Shown in pieces: positions 34,021 through 41,609 of a DNA stretch of 64,000 bases. Location: assembly GCF_003710905.1 (NCBI RefSeq), contig NZ_RHHV01000003.1:186001-250000 (forward strand). Reading direction: 5' to 3'. The stretch's first letter is position 1; each line of letters begins with the position of its first letter. The notes beneath the pieces are model-generated. The model was not told where the DNA came from. It saw only the letters and a program-made list of their open reading frames with translations, and did not search any database. A program made the translations under genes and the position numbers. Origin of the DNA: Brevibacillus parabrevis. GTDB taxonomy: Bacteria > Bacillota > Bacilli > Brevibacillales > Brevibacillaceae.

Positions 34021-34048
34021 TTGCTTTTTGATTGGCAGCTACTATAAT
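34021..34048 (+). promoter_or_regulatory. Sigma-A promoter of speE-speB
   Basis: TTGCTT (34021-34026), 16-base spacer, TATAAT (34043-34048), about 50 bases before the start codon. Confidence 0.65.
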
Positions 34049-34100
34049 TTTCTTGTTATATTGTATTTTCATGCGGTTAATTGAAGGAGGTTACATAACC

Positions 34101-34940
34101 ATGAATATGGAATTGTGGTACACCGAAAAACAAACGGAAAATCACGGGATAACAACGAAAATTACTGATACCCTATACAGTGAGAAATCCGAGTTTCAAC
34201 AAATCGATGTCATTACTACCAAGCAGTTTGGTCGCATGTTAGTACTCGATGGCATGGTTATGACCACCGATGTCGATGAGTTTGTATACCACGAAATGAT
34301 TTCTCACATCGCTCTCAATACGCATCCAAACCCGAAAAAGGTTCTGGTTGTCGGTGGCGGCGACGGTGGGGCAATCCGTGAGATCGTGAAGCATGCAGCT
34401 GTGGAAAAAGCAGTTCTGGCTGAAATCGACGGTGGCGTAATTGAATCCTGCAAAAAATATTTCCCGGAAATTGCGAGCGCACTGACAGGCAACCCGCGTG
34501 TCGATGTGCAAGTAATCGATGGCATCAAACATATTCATGACCACAAAGGCGAATACGATGTGATCATGGTTGACTCTACAGAGCCAGTTGGCCCAGCGGT
34601 AGGTCTGTTTGAAAAAGGCTTCTACCAAGGCATTCACGATGCGTTGAAACCAGACGGCATCATGGTTGCGCAAACAGAATCTCCATGGTTCAACCGCGAT
34701 CTGATCAAGCGCGTGTTCAAAGACCTGAAATCGATCTTCCCGGTAACCCGTCTGTACACTTGCAGCATCCCTACTTATCCATCCGGTCTGTGGAGCTTCA
34801 CCATCGCTTCCAAACAACATGATCCGCTGGAAGTAGATCCTGCAAAAATCAAAGATCTGGGCACCAAATACTACAATGCGGAAGTTCACCACGCTGCTTT
34901 CAAACTGCCTAACTTTGTGGCTGAGCTGACCCGCGACTAA
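34101..34940 (+). CDS. speE: Spermidine synthase
   Basis: A 279-residue cytoplasmic aminopropyltransferase. It shows the SpeE pattern [32 protein letters not shown], then the dcSAM-binding glycine loop [18 protein letters not shown], an acidic EIDGGVIE, and [14 protein letters not shown] with the catalytic Asp. It transfers the aminopropyl group of decarboxylated SAM to putrescine. GGAGG lies 10 bases upstream of the ATG. speB follows after 19 bases, so the two form the polyamine operon, as in B. subtilis. Confidence 0.95.
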   Translation: MNMELWYTEKQTENHGITTKITDTLYSEKSEFQQIDVITTKQFGRMLVLDGMVMTTDVDEFVYHEMISHIALNTHPNPKKVLVVGGGDGGAIREIVKHAAVEKAVLAEIDGGVIESCKKYFPEIASALTGNPRVDVQVIDGIKHIHDHKGEYDVIMVDSTEPVGPAVGLFEKGFYQGIHDALKPDGIMVAQTESPWFNRDLIKRVFKDLKSIFPVTRLYTCSIPTYPSGLWSFTIASKQHDPLEVDPAKIKDLGTKYYNAEVHHAAFKLPNFVAELTRD

Positions 34941-34959
34941 TCGGAGGAGGACAACCTTT

Positions 34960-35829
34960 ATGCGTTTTGACGAAGCATATTCCGGCAATGTCTTCATCCG
35001 CAGCCACGGAAGCTATGAAGAAAGCCAAGCAGTCATTTACGGCATGCCGATGGACTGGACGGTCAGCTTCCGCCCAGGTTCCCGTTTCGGCCCTGCCCGC
35101 ATTCGCGAAGTATCGATCGGTCTGGAAGAGTACAGCCCGTATTTGGACAGACTGCTCGAAGACATCAAGTATTTTGATGCTGGCGATATTCCGCTTCCTT
35201 TTGGCAACGTGGAAGGCAGCCTTGATGCGATTCGCACCTTCGTGGCAAAAGTGTTGGAAGACGGCAAATTCCCTCTGGGACTGGGCGGCGAGCATCTCGT
35301 TTCCTGGCCGGTATTCCAAGCTGTATACGAAAAGTACAAGGACATGGTGGTATTCCACTTTGACGCGCATACCGACCTGCGCGACAACTACGAAGGATAC
35401 CAGTATTCCCACTCCACGCCAATCAAAAAGGTGTGCAACCTGATTGGCGGCAAAAACGTCTACTCGTTCGGGATTCGCAGCGGAATGAGAGAAGAGTTTG
35501 AGTGGGCAAAAGAAAACATGCACCTGTACAAGTACGATGTTTTGGAGCCTGTGAAGCAAGTGCTGCCGACGATCGGCAACCGTCCGATCTATCTGAGCAT
35601 CGACATCGATGTTCTCGACCCTGCGCACGCACCTGGCACAGGCACAACAGAAGCAGGCGGCATCACTTCCCGCGAGCTGCTGGACACGATTCACTTCATG
35701 GCGCAAAATGGCGCCAATGTGATTGGCTGCGACCTGGTGGAAGTGGCTCCTGTGTACGACCACAGCGAGATGACGCAAATCGTGGCATCCAAAATCGTGC
35801 GCGAATTGCTGCTCAGCTTTGTAAAATAA
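34960..35829 (+). CDS. speB: Agmatinase
   Basis: A 289-residue ureohydrolase that converts agmatine to putrescine and urea, supplying SpeE. Dinuclear manganese ligands are all visible: GLGGEHLVSWP (His), HFDAHTDLR (Asp-His-Asp) and SIDIDVLDPAHAPGTG (two Asp). Length is normal for SpeB. GGAGGAGG precedes the ATG and a strong terminator follows at 35843. Confidence 0.95.
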   Translation: MRFDEAYSGNVFIRSHGSYEESQAVIYGMPMDWTVSFRPGSRFGPARIREVSIGLEEYSPYLDRLLEDIKYFDAGDIPLPFGNVEGSLDAIRTFVAKVLEDGKFPLGLGGEHLVSWPVFQAVYEKYKDMVVFHFDAHTDLRDNYEGYQYSHSTPIKKVCNLIGGKNVYSFGIRSGMREEFEWAKENMHLYKYDVLEPVKQVLPTIGNRPIYLSIDIDVLDPAHAPGTGTTEAGGITSRELLDTIHFMAQNGANVIGCDLVEVAPVYDHSEMTQIVASKIVRELLLSFVK

Positions 35830-35842
35830 TCGATACAACGAC

Positions 35843-35879
35843 AAGCCTCCGGAACTCACAAAGTACCGGAGGCTTTTTT
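35843..35879 (+). terminator. Intrinsic terminator of speEB
   Basis: AAGCCTCCGG, 12-base loop, CCGGAGGCTT, T run. Confidence 0.9.
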
Positions 35880-36012
35880 ATGGCGTTGCTCGCACCTTTT
35901 CTTATCTGAACCTGAATGGATGCAGAAAATTTTCGCGCGTCGCGTAACGTAACGTGTAAGACACTCCCTGAGCAGGAGCAGGACATTCATTTGCACTTTA
36001 AAAACATTTTTA

Positions 36013-36041
36013 TTTACTAAGTTTATAAAATTAGATAAAAT
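36013..36041 (+). promoter_or_regulatory. Putative promoter of the second MFS gene
   Basis: TTTACT (36013-36018), 17-base spacer, TAAAAT (36036-36041). The GTAACGTAACG direct repeat at about 35945-35958 lies upstream. Confidence 0.5.
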
Positions 36042-36092
36042 TGGCATAGAGAATAAAAAGTTGCCGAAGCATTATCGAGGGAGTTGTTATCC

Positions 36093-37337
36093 ATGAGAGA
36101 AGTTTTTGCGCATGCTGAGTTTCGCAAGCTGTTTTTCTCCAATCTTTTTTCCGGCTTCGGTCAAGGCATGACGATGATCGGGATTGCCTGGTATCTAGTG
36201 GAAACCACAGGTTCGGCCCAGCTGTTGGGTTCGACCATGTTCGTCTCGGCTGTGTTGATGTTTTTTATCGGGCCTTATATCGGGACGCTGATTGATCGTT
36301 ATTCCCGCAAAAAAATGCTGCTCGTAGAAAACTTGATCGGTTTTGGCGTGTTGGGAGTTTTGGCTGTCTGGGGCTTTTTCGGAGAGTATCAGGAATGGAT
36401 GCTGATCACGATTTACTTGGTTACCACCTTCATGTACCAGATTCATTATCCGGCCCAATCGGCCTTGGTTCAGGAGACGTTCAAACCGAAACATTACAAC
36501 GACATTAACAGTTTGCTGGAAATCGAGGGACAGACGGCGTCCGTTCTCGCAGGTGCGTTTTCCGGGCTGTTGCTGGGCAAATTCGGACTTTCCACTGTCG
36601 TTTTGTTCAATGCTCTGACGTACTTGTTTGCATTTTGTCTGCTTTCCACGATGAAATATACGTTTACATTGGAAGGCGAGGCCAAGCTGAGCCAGGGCGT
36701 ATCGTGGATCAGCCAGTTCGGGCAAAGCTGGAGCTACATCAAGGAGAAAAAGGGCTTTCTCGTCTTCGGTATATGTGCCTTGATGCCATTTATCGCTGTG
36801 ATGGCGAGCAATTTGCTGAAGCCTGTTTACGTCAGCCAAACTTTGCAAGCAGATGTCTCGGTCTTCTCGTTCGGGGAGATGGCCTATGCTTTGGGAGCGG
36901 TAGCGGCAGGTATACTCGTCTCTGTGGTCGTACGCAAAATGGGGCAGCTGGCTGCGATGGTGGCAAACACGCTGCTGTTCGCTGTCATGATCGTCGTCAT
37001 GGTGGCCTTGCCGTACGGCTGGGCTTTGATCGGAGCCTATATGTTTTACGGCTGGAGCAATGCCTCTGTTCGCCTCATCCGCCAATCTCTCTACATGACC
37101 GTGATCCCGAAACAGTTTATGGGGCGGGTAATGAGCTTTTTCAACTCGCTCGGCATGATGATGCGTTTGGTGCTGATCGGCGTGTTTACAGTCATGATTG
37201 ACTACACAGGAGCAGGCATGGGCTACCTTGTCCTGGCGGGATTGCTTTTGCTCGCGGCGGTTGGTGTTGCCGCGACCATGCGCTTCCTTTTGGCGGACGC
37301 AAAGGACCAGGCAGCGGTTGCAACTCAAGAAGGATGA
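36093..37337 (+). CDS. MFS transporter, MFS_3/enterobactin-exporter-like
   Basis: A 414-residue membrane protein with 12 predicted segments. It shows the N-terminal FRKLFFSNLFSGFGQGMTMIGIAWYL and the motif A loop GPYIGTLIDRYSRKKML typical of the EntS/MFS_3 group. Substrate unknown. The ATG at 36093 lies about eight bases after GAGGGAG; a TTG at 36084 is within the site and is not credible. It interrupts the B. subtilis-like order between speB and ywiB. Confidence 0.82.
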   Translation: MREVFAHAEFRKLFFSNLFSGFGQGMTMIGIAWYLVETTGSAQLLGSTMFVSAVLMFFIGPYIGTLIDRYSRKKMLLVENLIGFGVLGVLAVWGFFGEYQEWMLITIYLVTTFMYQIHYPAQSALVQETFKPKHYNDINSLLEIEGQTASVLAGAFSGLLLGKFGLSTVVLFNALTYLFAFCLLSTMKYTFTLEGEAKLSQGVSWISQFGQSWSYIKEKKGFLVFGICALMPFIAVMASNLLKPVYVSQTLQADVSVFSFGEMAYALGAVAAGILVSVVVRKMGQLAAMVANTLLFAVMIVVMVALPYGWALIGAYMFYGWSNASVRLIRQSLYMTVIPKQFMGRVMSFFNSLGMMMRLVLIGVFTVMIDYTGAGMGYLVLAGLLLLAAVGVAATMRFLLADAKDQAAVATQEG

Positions 37338-37403
37338 TCGTAAAATGAATGGATGATTGATTGTCCGACAAGCAAGCAGAAATCGTGGAGTGTGGAGAGC
37401 GTC

Positions 37404-37817
37404 ATGGAAGAAGTACAACTGAAGCTGTCAGCCAGACATCGCGTCGACGGGGAATGGGATGAAACGACGCATGAGTACAAAGGAAAGCTTGTGCAAAAAG
37501 CATCTGCCTGGTATTTGACATATAAGGAACAGCTGGAAGGCGCGGGAGAAGTCAGTACAACCCTCAAACTGACGGACAGCGCCGTTACGCTGGTGCGCCA
37601 GGGTGGCGTTTCGACGAGACAGCACTTTGAAAAAGGGGCAAGCACGCATTCCACCTACCAGAGTCCGTACGGGCCGTTCGCCATGGAGACACATACGAGC
37701 AAGCTGCGTATCCGCTATGCGGAAGACGCCCCGGTACAGGTGGAAATTTTTTACCAAACGTGGATGAACGAGCAGTACGCTGGCGAGCACGAACTGAAAA
37801 TGGAGTTAGGAAAATAA
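37404..37817 (+). CDS. ywiB: DUF1934 family beta-barrel protein YwiB
   Basis: A 137-residue small beta-rich protein (VQLKLSARHRVDGEWDETTHEYKGKL..., KLTDSAVTLVRQG, FEKGASTHSTYQSPYGPF) matching the DUF1934/YwiB family. Function unknown; it is a calycin-like barrel by family description. The ATG at 37404 has GTGGAGAG upstream; the longer frame to 37353 is not supported. In B. subtilis ywiB usually precedes argS; here a membrane protein and a sigma-54 regulator follow. Confidence 0.78.
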   Translation: MEEVQLKLSARHRVDGEWDETTHEYKGKLVQKASAWYLTYKEQLEGAGEVSTTLKLTDSAVTLVRQGGVSTRQHFEKGASTHSTYQSPYGPFAMETHTSKLRIRYAEDAPVQVEIFYQTWMNEQYAGEHELKMELGK

Positions 37818-37818
37818 G

Positions 37819-37843
37819 CCGCTCTTTGCAAGGGCGGTTTTTT
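37819..37843 (+). terminator. Terminator after ywiB, overlapping a promoter
   Basis: CCGC-N11-GCGG stem-loop with six T. The -35 box of the next gene lies within its loop. Confidence 0.7.
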
Positions 37844-37854
37844 GCACGTACAAT
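37826..37854 (+). promoter_or_regulatory. Promoter embedded in the ywiB terminator
   Basis: TTGCAA (37826-37831), 17-base spacer, TACAAT (37849-37854). The -35 sits in the terminator loop, and the T run is in the spacer. Confidence 0.6.
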
Positions 37855-37894
37855 AGAAGGAACTCGCGGCAGGAGTTGGAAGGAGGGTTCAAGC

Positions 37895-38287
37895 ATGTTC
37901 GTACTCGTGAATGGCCTTATTGCCGGTCTGGGTTTGGCAGCTTTTCTCGCGCTGGGAGACGGCTTGTTCGACACCAGTACGTTTCCTGTACTGATCGACG
38001 TCAGTTATGTCCCGGGCATGGAAAACTTGCCGTCAATCGCGGAGCTTTTGCTCCATCTTTTGATCAGTGTGATCATTGCTTTTTTTCTGATGTATTTTTA
38101 CCCTCGTGAAGATCGCGGCAAAAGGACCCGTTATTTGCTGTACTGGATGCTTGGATTTGCAGTCGCCTTCTTGCCGTTTAGTCTCTTGAGCAAAGTTCCG
38201 ATAACGTGGACAGCATTTTGCATATGGATATGTGGACATTTGCTTTACACCGTCATGCTCTCGGTACAAGTAGCGCGAAATCGATAG
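37895..38287 (+). CDS. Membrane protein of unknown function
   Basis: A 130-residue protein with about four hydrophobic segments (about 1-22, 45-66, 82-102, 107-126) and no family that I recognise. The ATG at 37895 follows GGAGGG by seven bases; the frame upstream overlaps ywiB and its terminator and is not coding. It has its own promoter. It ends just before the palindrome at 38302, upstream of the sigma-54 activator gene. Confidence 0.65.
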   Translation: MFVLVNGLIAGLGLAAFLALGDGLFDTSTFPVLIDVSYVPGMENLPSIAELLLHLLISVIIAFFLMYFYPREDRGKRTRYLLYWMLGFAVAFLPFSLLSKVPITWTAFCIWICGHLLYTVMLSVQVARNR

Positions 38288-38301
38288 GATGATGTTGATT
38301 T

Positions 38302-38317
38302 TGCCGAATTTTCGGCA
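38302..38317. promoter_or_regulatory. Palindromic site upstream of the sigma-54 activator gene
   Basis: TGCCGAATTTTCGGCA: seven-base arms TGCCGAA/TTCGGCA around TT. It is nearly identical to the site at 39802-39817 in front of kamA and lies 47 bases upstream of the activator start. Likely autoregulatory binding site of the activator. Confidence 0.65.
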
Positions 38318-38363
38318 TAGTGATGGTTTTTTGGCAGCAAGGTTGAAAGGGGTGGAGGCCAGC

Positions 38364-39800
38364 ATGCCGTTGTCTGATACGGTAGAAATGTTGCAGGCAA
38401 TACTGGGGGCCATTGATGAAGGGATTCATGTGGTCGATGCGGAAGGAATCACGATTTTCTACAACCACGTCGCGGCAAGACTGGACGGGTTGACGCCAGA
38501 AGAGGTGCTGGGGAAGCCTTTATTGGAGGTGTTTCCTTCGCTCGACCGGCATTCGAGCACGCTGCTGCGTGTCATTGAGAACGGAGAAGCCATCTACGAT
38601 CAGACACAGACGTACAAAAACTGGAAAGGAATGCGCGTAGAGACGATTAACACGACGCTCCCGGTCCGAGTAGGCAAAAGGCTGGTCGGAGCGGTTGAGG
38701 TCGCAAAAGATATCGGCAAGCTGAAAGAGCTGTCGGAGCGGTTGGTTGACTTGCAGGCGAAAATCAGCAAACCAAAGCGCGCCAAACGGGGGGCGGATGA
38801 GGTTGCTTTCCACTTCGAAGACATTTTGACCAAGAGCGAGCAGATGAATCACTTGAAGGAGCGGGCGAAAAAGGCCGCGCGCACGACTTCACCCGTGCTG
38901 ATTTACGGCGAGACGGGAACTGGCAAGGAGCTGTTTGTGCAATCGATTCACCACGCGTCACTGCGCAGCAGCAAGCCGTTTATCGCGCAAAACTGTGCGG
39001 CGCTGCCAGCGTCATTGCTGGAAAGCCTGCTGTTTGGCACGGTGAAAGGCAGCTTCACAGGGGCAGACGATCGGCCGGGACTGTTTGAGCTGGCGGATGG
39101 CGGAACGCTGTTTTTGGATGAACTGAACAGCATGCCGCTCGATTTGCAGGCAAAAATGCTGCGCGTGCTACAGGATGGGCAAATCAGGCGGATCGGCGGC
39201 AGTCAGTCGGTCAAAGTGGATGTGCGGGTGATCGCTGCTGTCAACGAAGCTCCGCAGCTGCTTGTCGAGCGAGGTTTGATGCGAACCGACCTGTATTACC
39301 GGATCAACGTCGTCTCCTTTTCCTTGCCGCCGTTGCGCGAGCGCAGAGAAGATGTCGACTTGCTGGTCGAGCATTTTTTGGCCAAGTTCAACCGGGTGTT
39401 CGGCATGAACGTGCGCGGCATCAGCCCGGAAGTGGCCCAACTTTTCGCGCGCTACGACTGGCCGGGGAACGTCAGGGAACTGGAGCATGTGGTGGAGGCA
39501 GCGATGAACATGGTGGAGGATGACATGATCATGATGGAGCATTTGCCAGCGCATATGCTGGAGCGAGTGCAGCCGGATATGCTGCAAAGCCCTTCAACGC
39601 CTGAGCCAATCCCAATCTCGTTGCTTGCGGACAGGGAAGGCTGTACGTTGCCCGAGATTCTGCGGGAACTGGAAGAGCGGATCATCGGGGACGCGCTGAA
39701 ACAGACGGATGGCAATGTACTGCGGGCAGCGAAGCTTTTGGGCATCCCAAGGCAAACGCTGCAATACAAGCTTTCGCAACGAATGATCCCGCCCTGTTGA
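38364..39800 (+). CDS. PAS-AAA+ sigma-54-dependent transcription activator
   Basis: A 478-residue enhancer-binding protein. Domains: PAS sensor about 8-115 (IDEGIHVVDAEGITIFYN), AAA+ about 150-385 with Walker A GETGTGKE, the sigma-54 contact loop as GTVKGSFTGADD (canonical GAFTGA, here with Ser), Walker B GGTLFLDEL, and arginine-finger region; C-terminal Fis-type helix-turn-helix (GNVLRAAKLLGIPRQTLQYKL). It remodels RNA polymerase-sigma-54 with ATP. The start at 38364 follows GGAGG by five bases; the frame upstream spans a palindrome. kamA follows with a sigma-54 promoter, so lysine catabolism is the likely target. The PAS ligand is unknown. Confidence 0.92.
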   Translation: MPLSDTVEMLQAILGAIDEGIHVVDAEGITIFYNHVAARLDGLTPEEVLGKPLLEVFPSLDRHSSTLLRVIENGEAIYDQTQTYKNWKGMRVETINTTLPVRVGKRLVGAVEVAKDIGKLKELSERLVDLQAKISKPKRAKRGADEVAFHFEDILTKSEQMNHLKERAKKAARTTSPVLIYGETGTGKELFVQSIHHASLRSSKPFIAQNCAALPASLLESLLFGTVKGSFTGADDRPGLFELADGGTLFLDELNSMPLDLQAKMLRVLQDGQIRRIGGSQSVKVDVRVIAAVNEAPQLLVERGLMRTDLYYRINVVSFSLPPLRERREDVDLLVEHFLAKFNRVFGMNVRGISPEVAQLFARYDWPGNVRELEHVVEAAMNMVEDDMIMMEHLPAHMLERVQPDMLQSPSTPEPIPISLLADREGCTLPEILRELEERIIGDALKQTDGNVLRAAKLLGIPRQTLQYKLSQRMIPPC

Positions 39801-39801
39801 A

Positions 39802-39817
39802 TGCCGAAATTTCGGCA
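39802..39817. promoter_or_regulatory. Palindromic upstream activating site for kamA
   Basis: TGCCGAAATTTCGGCA, a perfect 16-bp palindrome starting two bases after the activator stop codon and about 78 bases upstream of the sigma-54 promoter, a normal enhancer distance. Confidence 0.75.
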
Positions 39818-39894
39818 GCGCTTTCATTGGTTTAAAAGGAAAGAAACGCTTACAAAACGCTCTATTTCCTATTTTCTAAATTTTTTGATTTGAT

Positions 39895-39911
39895 TGGCAC
39901 GACCCTTGCAT
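39895..39911 (+). promoter_or_regulatory. Sigma-54 promoter of kamA
   Basis: TGGCAC-N5-TTGCAT, with GG and GC 12 bases apart, a full match to the sigma-54 consensus. It lies 62 bases before the kamA start and below an activating-site palindrome. Confidence 0.92.
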
Positions 39912-39972
39912 CTTTACTTGGTCGAGTGAAACGCATGATGGTTCACTACAGACGAGAGGAGATGTGACACAG

Positions 39973-41331
39973 ATGACAGTAGCGACAAGACGTGACTGGC
40001 GTTCGATTGAACTTTGGAAGGATGTTCCGGAAGAAAAATGGAATGACTGGATGTGGCAGCTGACCCACACCATTAAAACGGTAGATGATTTGAAGCAAGT
40101 AATCAACCTGACGCCGGAAGAGGAAGAGGGCGTGCGTATTTCCACGCAAACCATTCCTTTGAATATTACGCCGTACTACGCTTCGTTGATGGACGTCGAT
40201 GATCCAAAAGATCCGGTGCGCATGCAATCCGTTCCGCTGTCTTCCGAAATGGTTCGGACAAAGTACGACATGGAAGACCCGTTGCATGAGGATACCGATT
40301 CTCCTGTTCCCGGTTTGACTCACCGTTATCCAGACCGTGTGCTCTTCCTTGTGACGAACCAGTGCTCCATGTATTGCCGCTATTGCACGCGTCGCCGCTT
40401 CTCCGGCCAGATCGGCATGGGCGTGCCGAAGAAACAGCTCGACGCCTGTATCGATTACATCCGCAGCAGACCGGAAGTGCGTGACGTGCTTCTCTCTGGC
40501 GGAGACGGCCTGTTGATCAACGACCGCGTTCTGGAATACATCATCAGCAGCTTGCGCGACATTCCGCACGTAGAAATCATCCGTATCGGAACCCGCGCGC
40601 CAGTCGTATTCCCGCAGCGCATTACGGAAAACCTGTGCAACATCCTGAAAAAGTATCATCCGGTATGGCTGAATACGCACTTCAACCATCCAAAAGAAAT
40701 TACACCGGAAGCGAAGCAAGCTTGCGAAATGCTGGCAAATGCGGGCGTTCCGCTGGGCAACCAGGCTGTGATTCTCGCGGGAATCAACGACTGTGCCAAC
40801 ACGATGAAAAAGCTGGTGCAAGACCTGGTCAAAATTCGCGTCCGTCCGTACTACATCTATCAGTGCGACCTGTCTGAAGGAATCGGTCACTTCCGCGCTC
40901 CTGTCAGCAAAGGGATTGAAATTATTGAACACCTGCGCGGCCATACCTCCGGCTACGCTGTCCCTACCTTTGTGGTGGACGCTCCGCACGGTGGCGGAAA
41001 AATCCCGGTCAGCCCGAACTACATTATTTCGCAAGCGTCCGATAAAGTGGTGCTGCGCAACTTCGAAGGCGTAATCACATCGTATCCGGAGCCTAAGACC
41101 TACCATGAGCATGACGAGGAAAATTGCGAATACTGCACAGCGGCAAAAGGCAAAGCTGTCGGTATCGCGGCCCTCATGCAGGATGAAGTCGACAACCTGG
41201 AGCCGACCGATCTGCCGCGCAACAAGCGCATCAAGGCCACCAAAGTCAAGTCGCTGGCAGATGTGCGTCTGGAGCAAAAAGCGAAAAAAGAACAGACGCC
41301 TGCAGAAGCAAAAGAAGCGTCCGGCAAATAA
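39973..41331 (+). CDS. kamA: L-lysine 2,3-aminomutase
   Basis: A 452-residue radical SAM enzyme that interconverts L-lysine and beta-lysine using PLP and a [4Fe-4S] cluster. The cluster motif CSMYCRYC (131-138; C-x3-C-x2-C) and TRRRFSG are clear; VDAPHGGGKIPV holds the PLP lysine; CEYC near the C-terminus supplies metal-site cysteines. The start at 39973 gives 11 bases from AGGAG; the GTG at 39964 sits too close to it. A sigma-54 promoter and enhancer palindrome show dedicated control by the upstream activator. No acetyltransferase partner for N-acetyl-beta-lysine (as in yodP or ablB) lies beside it, so catabolism of lysine fits better than osmolyte making; that is inference. Confidence 0.93.
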   Translation: MTVATRRDWRSIELWKDVPEEKWNDWMWQLTHTIKTVDDLKQVINLTPEEEEGVRISTQTIPLNITPYYASLMDVDDPKDPVRMQSVPLSSEMVRTKYDMEDPLHEDTDSPVPGLTHRYPDRVLFLVTNQCSMYCRYCTRRRFSGQIGMGVPKKQLDACIDYIRSRPEVRDVLLSGGDGLLINDRVLEYIISSLRDIPHVEIIRIGTRAPVVFPQRITENLCNILKKYHPVWLNTHFNHPKEITPEAKQACEMLANAGVPLGNQAVILAGINDCANTMKKLVQDLVKIRVRPYYIYQCDLSEGIGHFRAPVSKGIEIIEHLRGHTSGYAVPTFVVDAPHGGGKIPVSPNYIISQASDKVVLRNFEGVITSYPEPKTYHEHDEENCEYCTAAKGKAVGIAALMQDEVDNLEPTDLPRNKRIKATKVKSLADVRLEQKAKKEQTPAEAKEASGK

Positions 41332-41350
41332 ACGTGAAAAACAAAGTGTT

Positions 41351-41388
41351 AGCAGCTGCCTGATTGAACGGGCAGCTGTTTCTTTTTC
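41351..41388 (+). terminator. Intrinsic terminator of kamA
   Basis: CAGCTGCC (41353-41360), loop, GGCAGCTG (41371-41378), followed by TTTCTTTTT. Confidence 0.9.
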
Positions 41389-41474
41389 GTGAGCGTGAGG
41401 GTGAGAATATTGCCAATTTTATTTGCAGGATGGTTCATTTCCCGCTTCTGTGATAAGATCGGATTACAGTAATA

Positions 41475-41492
41475 TGAGCGAACGTTCAGTCA
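41475..41492. promoter_or_regulatory. TetR-type operator, copy 1 (fadF)
   Basis: TGAGCGAACGTTCAGTCA; close to copies at 43877 (TGAACGAACGCTCGGTCA) and 48513 (TGACTAAACGCTCAGTCG). It lies 117 bases before fadF. Confidence 0.65.
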
Positions 41493-41526
41493 GTATTATT
41501 GCATTGTTTGAAAAAATCAAACTTAC

Positions 41527-41544
41527 AGACTGAATAGTCATTCA
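41527..41544. promoter_or_regulatory. FadR-type box overlapping the fadF promoter
   Basis: AGACTGAATAGTCATTCA, which matches the B. subtilis FadR consensus TGAATGAnTAnTCATTCA at all but two of the fixed positions. It overlaps the -35 of the fadF promoter (TTCATT at 41541). Confidence 0.6.
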
Positions 41545-41569
41545 TTTTTCTTTTCGATTCTGATAAGAT
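41541..41569 (+). promoter_or_regulatory. Putative promoter of fadF
   Basis: TTCATT (41541-41546), 17-base spacer, TAAGAT (41564-41569), 40 bases before the start codon. Confidence 0.5.
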
Positions 41570-41609
41570 AGAAAGTAAAGACAACTCGTGAAAGTGGGGG
41601 AGTAGAAAC

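Noticed and set aside
35940..35962. GTAACGTAACG direct repeat before the second MFS gene
   Set aside because: Too short and not inverted; no regulator nearby to connect it with. Mentioned only in the promoter entry.
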